The notes beneath the pieces are model-generated. The model worked only from the letters and a program-made list of their open reading frames with translations, was not told where the DNA came from and did no database searches. Position numbers and translations under genes: made by a program. From Streptomyces tauricus (GTDB taxonomy: Bacteria > Actinomycetota > Actinomycetes > Streptomycetales > Streptomycetaceae), in NCBI RefSeq assembly GCF_014650955.1, contig NZ_BMVY01000037.1, forward strand, positions 1 through 64,000: a DNA stretch of 64,000 bases, read 5' to 3'. Shown here in pieces: positions 8,021 to 15,358 of this stretch. Each line of letters starts with the position of its first letter. Within the stretch, counting starts at the first letter, position 1.

Positions 8021-9148
8021 TCAGTTGGGGGCGGGAAGGGTCGGGTAGTCGGTGTAGCCGGTGGCTCCGCCGGTGTACATCGCGTACTCGGCACGTACGG
8101 GGTTGACGGGGGCACCCGTACGGATCCGCTCGACCAGGTCGGGGTTGGCGAGGAAGGGACGGCCCAGGGCGATGAGGTCGGCGCCGGCGGCCAGGAGGCG
8201 TTCGGCGGCGCGGCGGCCGCCGTCGGCGGGGATCCGGTCCGGTGGCAGGACGGGGTTGGCGATGAGGGTGCCGGTCCAGATCTCGCGCAGCCGGGCGAAG
8301 AGCGGCCGGCCGGGGTCGGCGAACGCGATGTGCAGATAGGCCAGGCCCTTGTCCGCGTTGGCCGTGAGCAGGGCCGGGTACAGGTCGTCCGCGTCGGTGT
8401 CGGTGATGCCGTTGACGGTGTTGCCGGGTGAGACGCGCAGACCGGTGCGCTCGGCACCGATGGCGTCGGCGACGGCGTCGACGACCTCGGTGGTGAACCG
8501 GATGCGGTGGCCGACGCCGCCGCCGTACGCGTCGGTGCGGTGGTTGGTGTTGGGGGCGAGGAACTGGTGGAGCAGATAGCCGTTGGCGCTGTGCACCTCG
8601 ACTCCGGCGAAACCCGCGTCGACGGCTCGGCGGGCGGCGTCGGCGAAGTCGCGGACGGTCCGGCGGATGTCGTCGGCGGTCATCTCGCGCGGAACGACCG
8701 CTTCCTGGCGCCCGGTGGGGGTGTGGATGGTCTCGGGGAGCGGGATCGGCGAGGGGGCCAGGGGAGTGAGGCCGCTGTTGTCGGGGTGGCCGACGCGGCC
8801 GCCGTGCTGGAGTTGGAGGAACATCGGACCGCCCCCGGCGGCCTGTACGGCCTTGGTGACCTGGCGCCAGCCCGCGGTGTGGGCGTCGGTGTGCAGGGCG
8901 GTGATGTTCGGATAGGTCTGGCCGACCGCGTTCGGGGTGGACGCCTCGGCGATGATCGCTCCGGCCGTGGCGCGCTGGGCGTAGTACTCGGCCATCAGCG
9001 GGGTGGGGGTGCCGTCGCTCTCCGCACGGTTGCGGGTCATGGGGGCGATGACCAAGCGGTTCGCCACCTCGTGGGTACCGAGGCGGGCCGGGGCCAGGAG
9101 GGGGGAGGCCGTCGTCAGGAGAGGGGAGGTCGTCGATTCGTACGTCAT
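8021..9148 (-). CDS. Old Yellow Enzyme family alkene reductase
   Basis: 375 residues, an FMN-dependent TIM-barrel ene-reductase of the NemA/OYE type. The landmarks are LVIAPMTRNRA at the flavin, LQLQHGGRVGHP, the HSANGYLLHQFLAP strand with the substrate-binding His-x-x-Asn, and ALGRPFLANPDLVERI for the phosphate. It reduces activated C=C bonds or nitro compounds with NAD(P)H. The ATG at 9148 gives the normal N-terminus (TSPLLAPARLGTHEVANRLV). An in-frame start further upstream lies before the likely transcription start, so I reject it. There is no ribosome binding site, and the -10 box is 6-7 nt away, so the mRNA is probably leaderless. A divergent MerR gene probably activates it. Confidence 0.93.
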   Translation of the reverse strand: MTYESTTSPLLTTASPLLAPARLGTHEVANRLVIAPMTRNRAESDGTPTPLMAEYYAQRATAGAIIAEASTPNAVGQTYPNITALHTDAHTAGWRQVTKAVQAAGGGPMFLQLQHGGRVGHPDNSGLTPLAPSPIPLPETIHTPTGRQEAVVPREMTADDIRRTVRDFADAARRAVDAGFAGVEVHSANGYLLHQFLAPNTNHRTDAYGGGVGHRIRFTTEVVDAVADAIGAERTGLRVSPGNTVNGITDTDADDLYPALLTANADKGLAYLHIAFADPGRPLFARLREIWTGTLIANPVLPPDRIPADGGRRAAERLLAAGADLIALGRPFLANPDLVERIRTGAPVNPVRAEYAMYTGGATGYTDYPTLPAPN

Positions 9149-9154
9149 GTGGGT

Positions 9155-9187
9155 ACCGTAGAACTTGACGTCAATGTGAGAATCAAG
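9155..9187 (-). promoter_or_regulatory. MerR-type promoter with dyad in a long spacer
   Basis: Reading leftward, TTGATT (9181-9186) and TACGGT (9155-9160) are separated by 20 nt, or 19 nt if CTACGG is taken as the -10. A dyad, CTTGA (9164-9168) and TCAAG (9183-9187), lies across the spacer. An over-long spacer holding a dyad is the hallmark of promoters activated by MerR proteins. The predicted start coincides with the ATG of the ene-reductase. Confidence 0.65.
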
Positions 9188-9209
9188 CGGAAATGATGTG
9201 ATCTGCGTC

Positions 9210-9593
9210 ATGCGAATCGGTGAGCTGGCCCGGCGCACGGGCGTCAGTGAACGGTCGCTGCGGTATTACGAGCAGGAGGGCCTGCTGACCGCGGAGCGGA
9301 CGCCGGGCGGGCACCGGGACTACACGGAGCCCGCGGTGGCCCGGGTGCGGCGGATCCAGGAGCTCTACGCGGCCGGCCTGTGCAGCTCGAAGATCGTGCG
9401 ACTGCTCCCCTGTATGCGCGACAGCGACGGCGGACCCGCGGAGACGGCCGACGCGTTCCTGGTGAGCGAGCTGACGGTGGAGCGGGCCCGCATCGACCGC
9501 ATGATCGAGGACCTGCGGCGCTCCCGCTCCCTGCTGGACGCCATCATCGACACCGCCGCCGCGCCCCCGGACCGGGGGAGCCCTACGCCCTGA
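9210..9593 (+). CDS. MerR family transcriptional regulator
   Basis: 127 residues. The N-terminal winged HTH begins MRIGELARRTGVSERSLRYY and continues EQEGLLTAERTPGGHRDYTE. A coiled-coil dimerisation helix follows (VERARIDRMIEDLRRSRSLL). The C-terminus is short, so the effector may be a small molecule or redox signal; the two Cys (residues 57 and 66, LCSSK and LPCMRD) are candidate sensor residues but are not in a known metal motif. The ATG at 9210 is the canonical MerR start. It is divergent from the ene-reductase gene with a MerR-type dyad between them, pointing to activation of that enzyme by its substrates or by electrophiles. Confidence 0.92.
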   Translation: MRIGELARRTGVSERSLRYYEQEGLLTAERTPGGHRDYTEPAVARVRRIQELYAAGLCSSKIVRLLPCMRDSDGGPAETADAFLVSELTVERARIDRMIEDLRRSRSLLDAIIDTAAAPPDRGSPTP

Positions 9594-9607
9594 CCAGGGT
9601 GTGCGAG

Positions 9608-9628
9608 CCCCGGCGGGGAACGCCGGGG
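9608..9628 (+). terminator. Hairpin after the MerR gene
   Basis: CCCCGGCG and CGCCGGGG form a perfect 8-bp stem with a 5-nt loop, 15 nt after the merR stop. No T-run follows, as is common in Streptomyces. Confidence 0.55.
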
Positions 9629-9658
9629 ACACCGTGCCCCGGGCGCCGCGAAAAACCG

Positions 9659-9688
9659 TTGGCGGGCCACGGCGGCCACTGCTACTTT
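9659..9688 (+). promoter_or_regulatory. Promoter of smORF/hydrolase unit
   Basis: TTGGCG (9659-9664), an 18-nt spacer and TACTTT (9683-9688) make a good HrdB-type promoter. The predicted start near 9695 leaves a leader of about 130 nt before the hydrolase, which includes a short frame with its own strong ribosome binding site. Confidence 0.6.
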
Positions 9689-9725
9689 TCCGGAGGCCGT
9701 GCGACAGAACGAGGAGGTGGTACCC

Positions 9726-9779
9726 GTGAACGCAGTATCGACATGGGTGCTCCCCTCCGGGGTCACGGTCGGGCGATAG
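9726..9779 (+). CDS. 17-residue small ORF ahead of the hydrolase
   Basis: GTG at 9726 follows a near-perfect GAGGAGG site (9711-9717) and opens the peptide MNAVSTWVLPSGVTVGR, ending in TAG at 9777-9779. The site is better than that of the hydrolase 46 nt further on. It could be a regulatory leader peptide, a small protein, or the remnant of a longer gene. Only the strong Shine-Dalgarno and the promoter position support translation. Confidence 0.4.
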   Translation: MNAVSTWVLPSGVTVGR

Positions 9780-9824
9780 ATCGTCCGGGAGCGCCGTTCA
9801 GCAGCACTCCCGAAAGGCCCGACC

Positions 9825-10601
9825 ATGCGAGACACGACCAGGCGCGACACGAGCATGCACGACACGCCCCTGCGCTTCACTTCCGAGCAGCGCCACGACG
9901 ACGGCGTCCTCGAACGCGAATTCACCCTCGGCGAGATCCCCGGCACCCTGTGGACGCCCGGATCCGCCGCATCAGCCGCACCCGCCCCGCTGATCCTGAT
10001 GGCCCACAACAACGGCCTGCCCCAGCGGGAACCCCGGCTGGGGGCCCGGGCCCGGTACTCCGCGGCACGCGGCTACGCGGTGGCCTCCATCGACGCCGCC
10101 GGGTGCGGTGACCGGCCCCGTTCCGCCGCCGACGAAGAGGCCCGCGCCGAACTCCGCCGGACGCTGCGGGCCGGCGAGCCGGCCGACGAGATCTTCGAGT
10201 CCCTCGTCGGCCCGATGGTCGAGAAGGCGGCCCCGGACTGGCGGACCACCCTGGACGCCCTCCTTGCGCTCCCCGGGATCGACGGCCCGGTCGGCTACTC
10301 GGGGTGGACCGCCCTCGGCATCCGGCTGGCGGTGACCGAGCCGCGCATCACCGCCGCCGGGTTCTTCGCCGGGGGATACGTGCCCCGTGCCCAGCGCGCG
10401 GAGGCCCGGCAGGTCACCGTCCCGCTGCTGCTCCTGCTGCAGTGGGACGACGAGGGGAACCCCCGGCAGCGGGCCCTGGACCTGTTCGACGCCTTCGGCG
10501 GCAAGGAGAAGACGCTGCACGCCAACATGGGAGGGCACACCGGGACCCCGTGGTTCGAGACGGACGACGGCGTCCGGTTCTTCGACCGCCACCTGAAGTG
10601 A
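9825..10601 (+). CDS. Alpha/beta hydrolase with unusual nucleophile elbow
   Basis: 258 residues with an alpha/beta-hydrolase layout similar to dienelactone-hydrolase-like esterases (LILMAHNNGLPQ after strand 3; ASIDAAGCGDRP; a late Asp in LLQWDDEGNP; a late His in MGGHTGTPWFE). Relatives usually carry G-x-S-x-G at the elbow. Here the aligned stretch is GYSGWTALG, so the position where Ser is expected after the second Gly appears to be Thr, with a Ser three residues earlier. It may be inactive, use Thr, or my alignment may be off by a few residues. A 17-codon frame with a strong ribosome binding site precedes it. The substrate is unknown. Confidence 0.85.
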   Translation: MRDTTRRDTSMHDTPLRFTSEQRHDDGVLEREFTLGEIPGTLWTPGSAASAAPAPLILMAHNNGLPQREPRLGARARYSAARGYAVASIDAAGCGDRPRSAADEEARAELRRTLRAGEPADEIFESLVGPMVEKAAPDWRTTLDALLALPGIDGPVGYSGWTALGIRLAVTEPRITAAGFFAGGYVPRAQRAEARQVTVPLLLLLQWDDEGNPRQRALDLFDAFGGKEKTLHANMGGHTGTPWFETDDGVRFFDRHLK

Positions 10602-10632
10602 GCCCGCGGGGCCGCCGTGGGCGGTCGGGCCG

Positions 10633-11538
10633 CTAGAAGGCGCCGACGGGTTCCGTACGGCGGGTCAGCAGGCGCAGGCACGCCACCGGACGGTCGCGTA
10701 CGGGGCGGCGGGTGACCGTGGCGCCCCGGTCCGTCACCGATTCCAGCCGCTGATGGTGCAGGTCCAGGACGAAGCGCATCAGCCGCCGGTGTTCCTCCGA
10801 GCAGTGGTCAAGCAGCACCCCGGCCTCCCGGAGCGTGGCGCGCGCGGTGCGGGCGGTGGCCGCGACCAGCGCGCGTACTCCGGGCAGGTCGCGGCCCCGC
10901 TCCAGGTCCTCGCGCGTGATGTCGTACCGGTCGAGATCGCTGACGGGCAGGTACAGGCGCCCGGCGCGCAGGTCCTCGTGCAGGTCGGTCAGGATGTCCG
11001 TCCGCTGGGCCGCGTCGGCGAACAGCCGGCAGGCGGCGGCGAACTCGGCGCTGCCGCCGCCCTGATGGGCCAGCCCCGAGGTGATCATCAGGAACGGCCA
11101 GGTGAGCCGCTCCACGTACCGCTGGTAGTCGGCCTCGGTGGCGAAGCCGGGGAAGTCGAGGTCGATCCGCGCGCCGTCCAGGTACGAGTCCACCCACCGG
11201 CGCGGCAGCTCGCGGGTGGCCGCGGTGTGCAGGAACGCGCGCAGCAGCGGGTGTTCGGCGCTTCCCGAGTCCAGCGCCGTCCGCACCCGCTGCGCCCACG
11301 CGTCGTAACGCCGGGTGCGTTCCTCGACCGTGCCCCGGTCGCAGACGTCGTCGGTGTAGGAGGCGAACGCGTAACCGGCGAGGACATGGGGCTGATGGTC
11401 GGCGGGCACCATCAGGCGCACCGCCAGATAGCCGGCCGGCTCCCGCCTGCGCATGAACCGCGCGACCTTCGTGTAGTCGTCACGCAGCACGCCCTGGCTC
11501 ACCTCGGCCGCTTCCAGACTCCTCCGCCAGGTCCGCAC
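10633..11538 (-). CDS. Squalene/phytoene synthase family protein
   Basis: 301 residues of all-helical trans-isoprenyl diphosphate head-to-head synthase type. The first Asp-rich motif is YTDDVCDRGT near residue 62. The second, in AQRTDILTDLHEDLRAGRLY, is near 180-200 and matches the D-x-x-E-D plus R-x-Y-L-P pattern of phytoene and squalene synthases. It should condense two farnesyl or geranylgeranyl diphosphates, or a related pair. There is no carotenoid or hopanoid gene beside it, so it stands alone and its product cannot be assigned. The GTG at 11538 has a GGAGAG site. Confidence 0.88.
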   Translation of the reverse strand: MRTWRRSLEAAEVSQGVLRDDYTKVARFMRRREPAGYLAVRLMVPADHQPHVLAGYAFASYTDDVCDRGTVEERTRRYDAWAQRVRTALDSGSAEHPLLRAFLHTAATRELPRRWVDSYLDGARIDLDFPGFATEADYQRYVERLTWPFLMITSGLAHQGGGSAEFAAACRLFADAAQRTDILTDLHEDLRAGRLYLPVSDLDRYDITREDLERGRDLPGVRALVAATARTARATLREAGVLLDHCSEEHRRLMRFVLDLHHQRLESVTDRGATVTRRPVRDRPVACLRLLTRRTEPVGAF

Positions 11539-11707
11539 GTTCCGCTCTCCTGAAGCTGCCAGTCGTCAACCGCCGAAGCGACGCACGCTATCAGCCACGT
11601 GATCTTCGACAGACGGCAGGTCCGCACGGCAGGTCCGGGCGGCAGGCCGGGGCCTGGGTTCCGGGCGGTGGGCCCGGGTGCCGGCTCCGGGTGGCAGGTC
11701 CGTGCGG

Positions 11708-12673
11708 TCAGCGGCGCCTGCGCAGGGTGTACGCGGCGCCCGCCGTGATCAGGAGCCCCGCCGCGCCGCCCGCGACGAGGGGCAGGGCGGGGGCCCGGTC
11801 GTCCTTGCCGGAGGTGGCGGAGGAGACCGCCTCGCCGGAATCGCTGGTCACGGTCTCCGACGGCTGCGGGGGTGCGCTGCTCACGTCGGCCGCGGACTTC
11901 GACGGGGAGGGGGTCCCGCCGCTCCCGGCCGCGGACTTCGTCGGCGACGCGGCGGGCTCGCGCGTACCGGAACCGCCTGAACCGGCCGAACCCGTCGAAC
12001 CGGCTGAACCGGCGGATCCCGCGGACCCGGCCGTGTCCTTCGCACCGGGGAAGACCACGTCCGAGCACGAGTAGTACGTGTCCGGCGTGCTCGTGTTCTG
12101 CCAGATCGTGTACAGCAGATGGCGTCCGGTGCGGTCGGCCGGCAGCTCGGCCTTGATCCGGTAGGCGCCGTTCACCAGCTCCGGGTCGGTGGCCGTCGCG
12201 AAGGGCCGGGTCGGCAGGTCGGACCACGTGAGCGGCTTCGTCGGGTCGTAGCCGTCCTTCGTCAGGAACAGCTTGAACGTTCCCGTGTGCGGGATCGTCG
12301 ACTTGTAGGTGAGCGTCATGCTCGCCCCGGCGGTGAGCCGGGTCGAGGGCCAGTCGGCGCGGGCCAGGTCCAGGCCCCGGTAGGCGGGGAGGCCCCCGCT
12401 GCACAGCTTGCCGTCGGGGACGACCTGCCGGTCCCGGCCGCCGACGCCCGCCAGCCGCAGGTTGTCGAAGACGGCGACACCGGAGGCGGTGGCGGCCCGG
12501 CAGGCCGCCGACCGGGCCTGCTGCCCGCCCTCGGGGGAGCAGGCCACCACCCGGCTGACCGGATCCGTCGGCGCTCCGTGCGCGGCGGCGGGCCCGGCGG
12601 CCCCCACCGCGAGCAGGAGCGTGGCCGTCCCGGTGAGGACGACGAGGGCGGCGGTGCGGGGTGCGGTCGTCAT
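11708..12673 (-). CDS. Membrane-anchored AA10 lytic polysaccharide monooxygenase
   Basis: 321 residues. A Sec signal peptide ends at AAA-H, leaving His32 (HGAPTDPVSRV) as the mature N-terminus, which is the first ligand of the copper histidine brace. The AA10 fold follows, with STIPHTGTFKLFLTKDGYDP supplying the second His and YTIWQNTSTPDTYYSCSDV near its end. After the domain come GSA repeats, a long Ser/Ala/Pro linker, one membrane helix (about 295-315) and RRRR. It would oxidatively cleave chitin or cellulose while tethered to the cell. Many Streptomyces AA10 enzymes are freely secreted, so the stalk and anchor are notable. No sortase motif is visible. Confidence 0.92.
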   Translation of the reverse strand: MTTAPRTAALVVLTGTATLLLAVGAAGPAAAHGAPTDPVSRVVACSPEGGQQARSAACRAATASGVAVFDNLRLAGVGGRDRQVVPDGKLCSGGLPAYRGLDLARADWPSTRLTAGASMTLTYKSTIPHTGTFKLFLTKDGYDPTKPLTWSDLPTRPFATATDPELVNGAYRIKAELPADRTGRHLLYTIWQNTSTPDTYYSCSDVVFPGAKDTAGSAGSAGSAGSTGSAGSGGSGTREPAASPTKSAAGSGGTPSPSKSAADVSSAPPQPSETVTSDSGEAVSSATSGKDDRAPALPLVAGGAAGLLITAGAAYTLRRRR

Positions 12674-12880
12674 GGGCGGGATTCCTCCTGGGACGGCGGG
12701 CAGGGGCAGCCCGCTGTCCCTGAAGTACGGGAGAGGCGCAAGGGACGTTCAACTCCCCCTGCGTTCACCTCCCCTGCGCCCTGCGCGCAATTTCCTCCAC
12801 GGGTGTCTCCCGCTACGGGTGACTCCCCGTACGGGCCATCAAGACGCGCCCTCCGCCGCCCGCCCCGCTGGAATGGGAGC

Positions 12881-12919
12881 GTGACCGGACTGGACCCCGT
12901 GACCGGAAGGGACCCGTGA
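12881..12919 (+). CDS. 12-codon mini-ORF coupled to ABC permease
   Basis: GTG at 12881 begins MTGLDPVTGRDP, whose TGA (12917-12919) overlaps the permease start GTG (12916) as GTGA. TGGAAT lies 6 nt before the mini-ORF start, a possible leaderless -10. The frame is made of a repeated GTGACCGGA unit, so it may simply be repeat-derived. It resembles the mini-ORF at 4896 in geometry. Confidence 0.3.
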   Translation: MTGLDPVTGRDP

Positions 12920-13596
12920 CCGCGCCCCCGGACGACTGCCTCGCACGCAACGAGTGGATCTGCGGTGAGTATCTGAGCACCCGCCGCGACATCCTCCTCG
13001 ACGCCGTCGGCCAGCACCTCCAGCTGACGGTGCTCTCCGTCCTCATCGGCCTGGCGATCGCGCTGCCCCTGGCCGTGGTGGCCCGCCGCTGGGGCTGGGC
13101 CGCGGGCCCGGTGCTCGCCGTCACGACCGTCCTCTACACGATCCCGTCGCTGGCGATGTTCTCCCTGCTCCTGCCGGTGTACGGGCTGTCGGCGGCCCTG
13201 GTCGTCGCCGGCCTCGTCCTCTACTCACTGACCCTGCTCGTACGGAACATCCTGGCCGGGCTCCGGGCCGTCCCCGAGGACACCCGGCAGGCGGCCCGCG
13301 GCATGGGATACGGGCCCGTCCGGCTGCTGCTCACCGTCGAGCTGCCGCTGGCCCTGCCCGCCGCCATGGCGGGACTCAGGATCGCGACCGTCTCGGCGGT
13401 CTCGCTCGCCACGGTCGGCGCGATCGTCGGCTTCGGCGGGCTCGGCAACCTCATCTACGCGGGGATGAACACCTACTTCAAGGCCCAGGTCCTCACCGCG
13501 TCCGTGCTGTGCGTGGTCATCGCGGTCGCCGCCGATCTGCTGCTGCTCGGGATCCAGTGGCTGATCACCCCGTGGACGAGAGCGAGGCGCGGATGA
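12916..13596 (+). CDS. Betaine/choline-type ABC transporter permease
   Basis: 226 residues, five or six membrane helices. It carries the OpuCB/ProW-type permease signature (RNILAGLRAVPEDTRQAARG, then GMGYGPVRLLLTVELPLALP), which contacts the ATPase. With the next permease and the lipoprotein it forms an importer for compatible solutes such as glycine betaine, choline or carnitine. The N-terminus (CLARNEWICGEYL) resembles OpuC permeases of actinomycetes. The GTG at 12916 follows GGAAGGG. It overlaps the second permease as ATGA, so translation is coupled. Confidence 0.92.
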   Translation: MTAPPDDCLARNEWICGEYLSTRRDILLDAVGQHLQLTVLSVLIGLAIALPLAVVARRWGWAAGPVLAVTTVLYTIPSLAMFSLLLPVYGLSAALVVAGLVLYSLTLLVRNILAGLRAVPEDTRQAARGMGYGPVRLLLTVELPLALPAAMAGLRIATVSAVSLATVGAIVGFGGLGNLIYAGMNTYFKAQVLTASVLCVVIAVAADLLLLGIQWLITPWTRARRG

Positions 13597-14258
13597 ACAC
13601 CCTCACCGACGCCTGGAACTGGCTCACCGACTCCGCGCACTGGGCCGGCGACGACGGCGTCTGGCACCGGCTCGGCCAGCATCTCGTCCTGACCGTCGTC
13701 TGCCTGGTGATCAGCTGCCTGATCGCGCTGCCGGTCGCCCTCGTCCTCGGCCACCTCGGCAGGGGCGGCGCGCTCGCCGTCAACATCTCGAACGTCGGCC
13801 GGGCCGTCCCCACCTTCGCGGTGCTGGTCCTGCTGCTGCTCACCCCGATCGGCGACTGGGGCGAGGGTCCCACCGTCGTCGCGCTCGTCCTGTTCGCCGT
13901 ACCGCCGCTGCTCACCAACGCGTACGTCGGGATGCGCGAGGTCGACCGTGACGTCGTACGGGCGGCCCGCGGCATGGGAATGACGGGCCGGCAGCTGCTG
14001 TGGCGGGTCGAGGCGCCGCTCGCGATGCCGATGATCCTGGGCGGGGTGCGGCTCGCGGCCGTCCAGCTCGTGGCCACCGCCACGATCGCCGCGCTGGCGG
14101 GTGGCGGCGGACTCGGACGGATCATCACCGCCGGGTTCAACCTGGCGAGTACGCCGCAGGTCGTCGCGGGGGCCGTTCTCGTGGCCGTCTTCGCCCTGCT
14201 CGTCGAAGCGGTCTTCGAGGCGGCCGAGCGGCTGCTGCCCCGGCGGGGCACACGATGA
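13593..14258 (+). CDS. Betaine/choline-type ABC transporter permease (second)
   Basis: 221 residues, paralogous to the preceding permease. It has the same EAA-type loop (VDRDVVRAARGMGMTGRQLL) and GGVRLAAVQLVATATIAALA in the membrane. The ATG at 13593 overlaps the upstream stop as ATGA. Two distinct permeases plus a binding protein is the OpuC/OsmU arrangement. The matching ATPase is missing from the end of this operon and lies in opposite orientation at 16354-17508. Confidence 0.92.
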   Translation: MNTLTDAWNWLTDSAHWAGDDGVWHRLGQHLVLTVVCLVISCLIALPVALVLGHLGRGGALAVNISNVGRAVPTFAVLVLLLLTPIGDWGEGPTVVALVLFAVPPLLTNAYVGMREVDRDVVRAARGMGMTGRQLLWRVEAPLAMPMILGGVRLAAVQLVATATIAALAGGGGLGRIITAGFNLASTPQVVAGAVLVAVFALLVEAVFEAAERLLPRRGTR

Positions 14259-14263
14259 GGGCG

Positions 14264-14299
14264 GGGTGCGCGACGGGGACCGGGTGCGCGACGAGGACC
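14264..14299 (+). repeat. 18-bp tandem repeat before the lipoprotein start
   Basis: Two copies of an 18-bp unit beginning GGGTGCGCGACG (14264-14281 and 14282-14299) plus a partial third lie between the permease stop and the GTG at 14327. In frame they would encode Cys/Thr/Gly repeats, an unlikely lipoprotein N-terminus. This supports the later start. Confidence 0.6.
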
Positions 14300-14326
14300 G
14301 GGTGCGGGAGAGGGGCGGCGTACGCG

Positions 14327-15280
14327 GTGAGCCGGCGCGGGCCGCTCGCCCACCTGTTCCTCCTTCTCCTGCTGCTCCTGCCGACGGGCTGCGCCTCCGG
14401 CCCCTCCCTGGAGAACCAGGACCAGGTCACCGCACCGCCCGGCGACAGCAAGAGCCTGATCATCGGCTCGGCCGGCTTCACCGAGAGCGACCTGCTGGCC
14501 ACCCTGTACGGACTGCTGCTGGAGCAGGCCGGGTACAAGACGTCGACGATCACCGTCGCCAACCGCGAACTGTACGAACCCGCCCTGGAGTCGGGGCAGA
14601 TCGACGTCGTCGCCGAGTACGCGGCGACCTTCGCGGACTGGCTGAACGCCAAGACCAACGGGGCGGACGCCCCCGCCGTCGGCTCACCCGACCTGGCCGC
14701 CACGATGGCCGCGCTGCGGAAGCTGGCCACGCCCCGCGGACTCACCGTCCTCGACCCCGGCGAGGCCGTCGACCAGAACGCCTTCGCCGTGACCCGGGAC
14801 TTCGCCCGCGAGCACGACCTGAAGACACTCAGCGACCTGGGGGCGTCCGGGGTGCGCGTGCGACTCGCGGCGGGTGACGAGTGCGTGCAACGGCCCTACT
14901 GCGAACCGGGATTGAAGAAGACGTACGGCATCGACATCACCGGTGTGGACCCCAAGGGCGTCGGCACTACGCAGGCGAAACGGGCCGTGCAGAACGGCCA
15001 GGACCAGATGGTGCTGACCACCACGACGGACGCGACCCTCGACGACTTCGGCCTGGTCCTGCTCACGGACGACAGACACCTCCAGAACGCCGACTACATC
15101 GTGCCGGTGGTCAATCGCTCGCGGGCGGGCGGCAAGGGGGTGGCGACGGCTCTCGGCAAGCTCAACGGGGTGCTGACGACACGGGACTTGGCGTCCATGA
15201 ACCAACAGGTGGACAGCTGGCGCCGACTGCCCGAGGACGTGGCCCGGACGTATCTGCGGGAGAACGGATTGCTCCCGTAG
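14327..15280 (+). CDS. Betaine/choline-type ABC transporter lipoprotein
   Basis: 317 residues from the GTG at 14327. A lipoprotein signal (MSRRGPLAHL, then a Leu run and LPTGC) places the lipidated Cys near residue 22. The OpuAC/OsmX-type substrate-binding domain follows (LIIGSAGFTESDLLATLYG, IDVVAEYAATFADWLN, DQNAFAVTRDFA). It captures the quaternary-amine solute for the two permeases. An ATG at 14255 overlaps the upstream stop and would add 24 residues of repeat-derived sequence. I prefer 14327 because its signal peptide is textbook and AGAGGGG lies upstream, but the coupled start cannot be excluded. Confidence 0.88.
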   Translation: MSRRGPLAHLFLLLLLLLPTGCASGPSLENQDQVTAPPGDSKSLIIGSAGFTESDLLATLYGLLLEQAGYKTSTITVANRELYEPALESGQIDVVAEYAATFADWLNAKTNGADAPAVGSPDLAATMAALRKLATPRGLTVLDPGEAVDQNAFAVTRDFAREHDLKTLSDLGASGVRVRLAAGDECVQRPYCEPGLKKTYGIDITGVDPKGVGTTQAKRAVQNGQDQMVLTTTTDATLDDFGLVLLTDDRHLQNADYIVPVVNRSRAGGKGVATALGKLNGVLTTRDLASMNQQVDSWRRLPEDVARTYLRENGLLP

Positions 15281-15358
15281 CAAGGCCGTGACGACTGTGG
15301 CCGTACTGGTGCGACACAACGCCTTCCCGCACGACCTCCGCGTCGGTACACGTCTTAC

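Noticed and set aside
14255..14326. ATG 14255 as start of the betaine lipoprotein
   Set aside because: It would prepend 24 residues of 18-bp-repeat-derived Cys/Thr/Gly text to a complete lipoprotein signal; kept as an alternative only.
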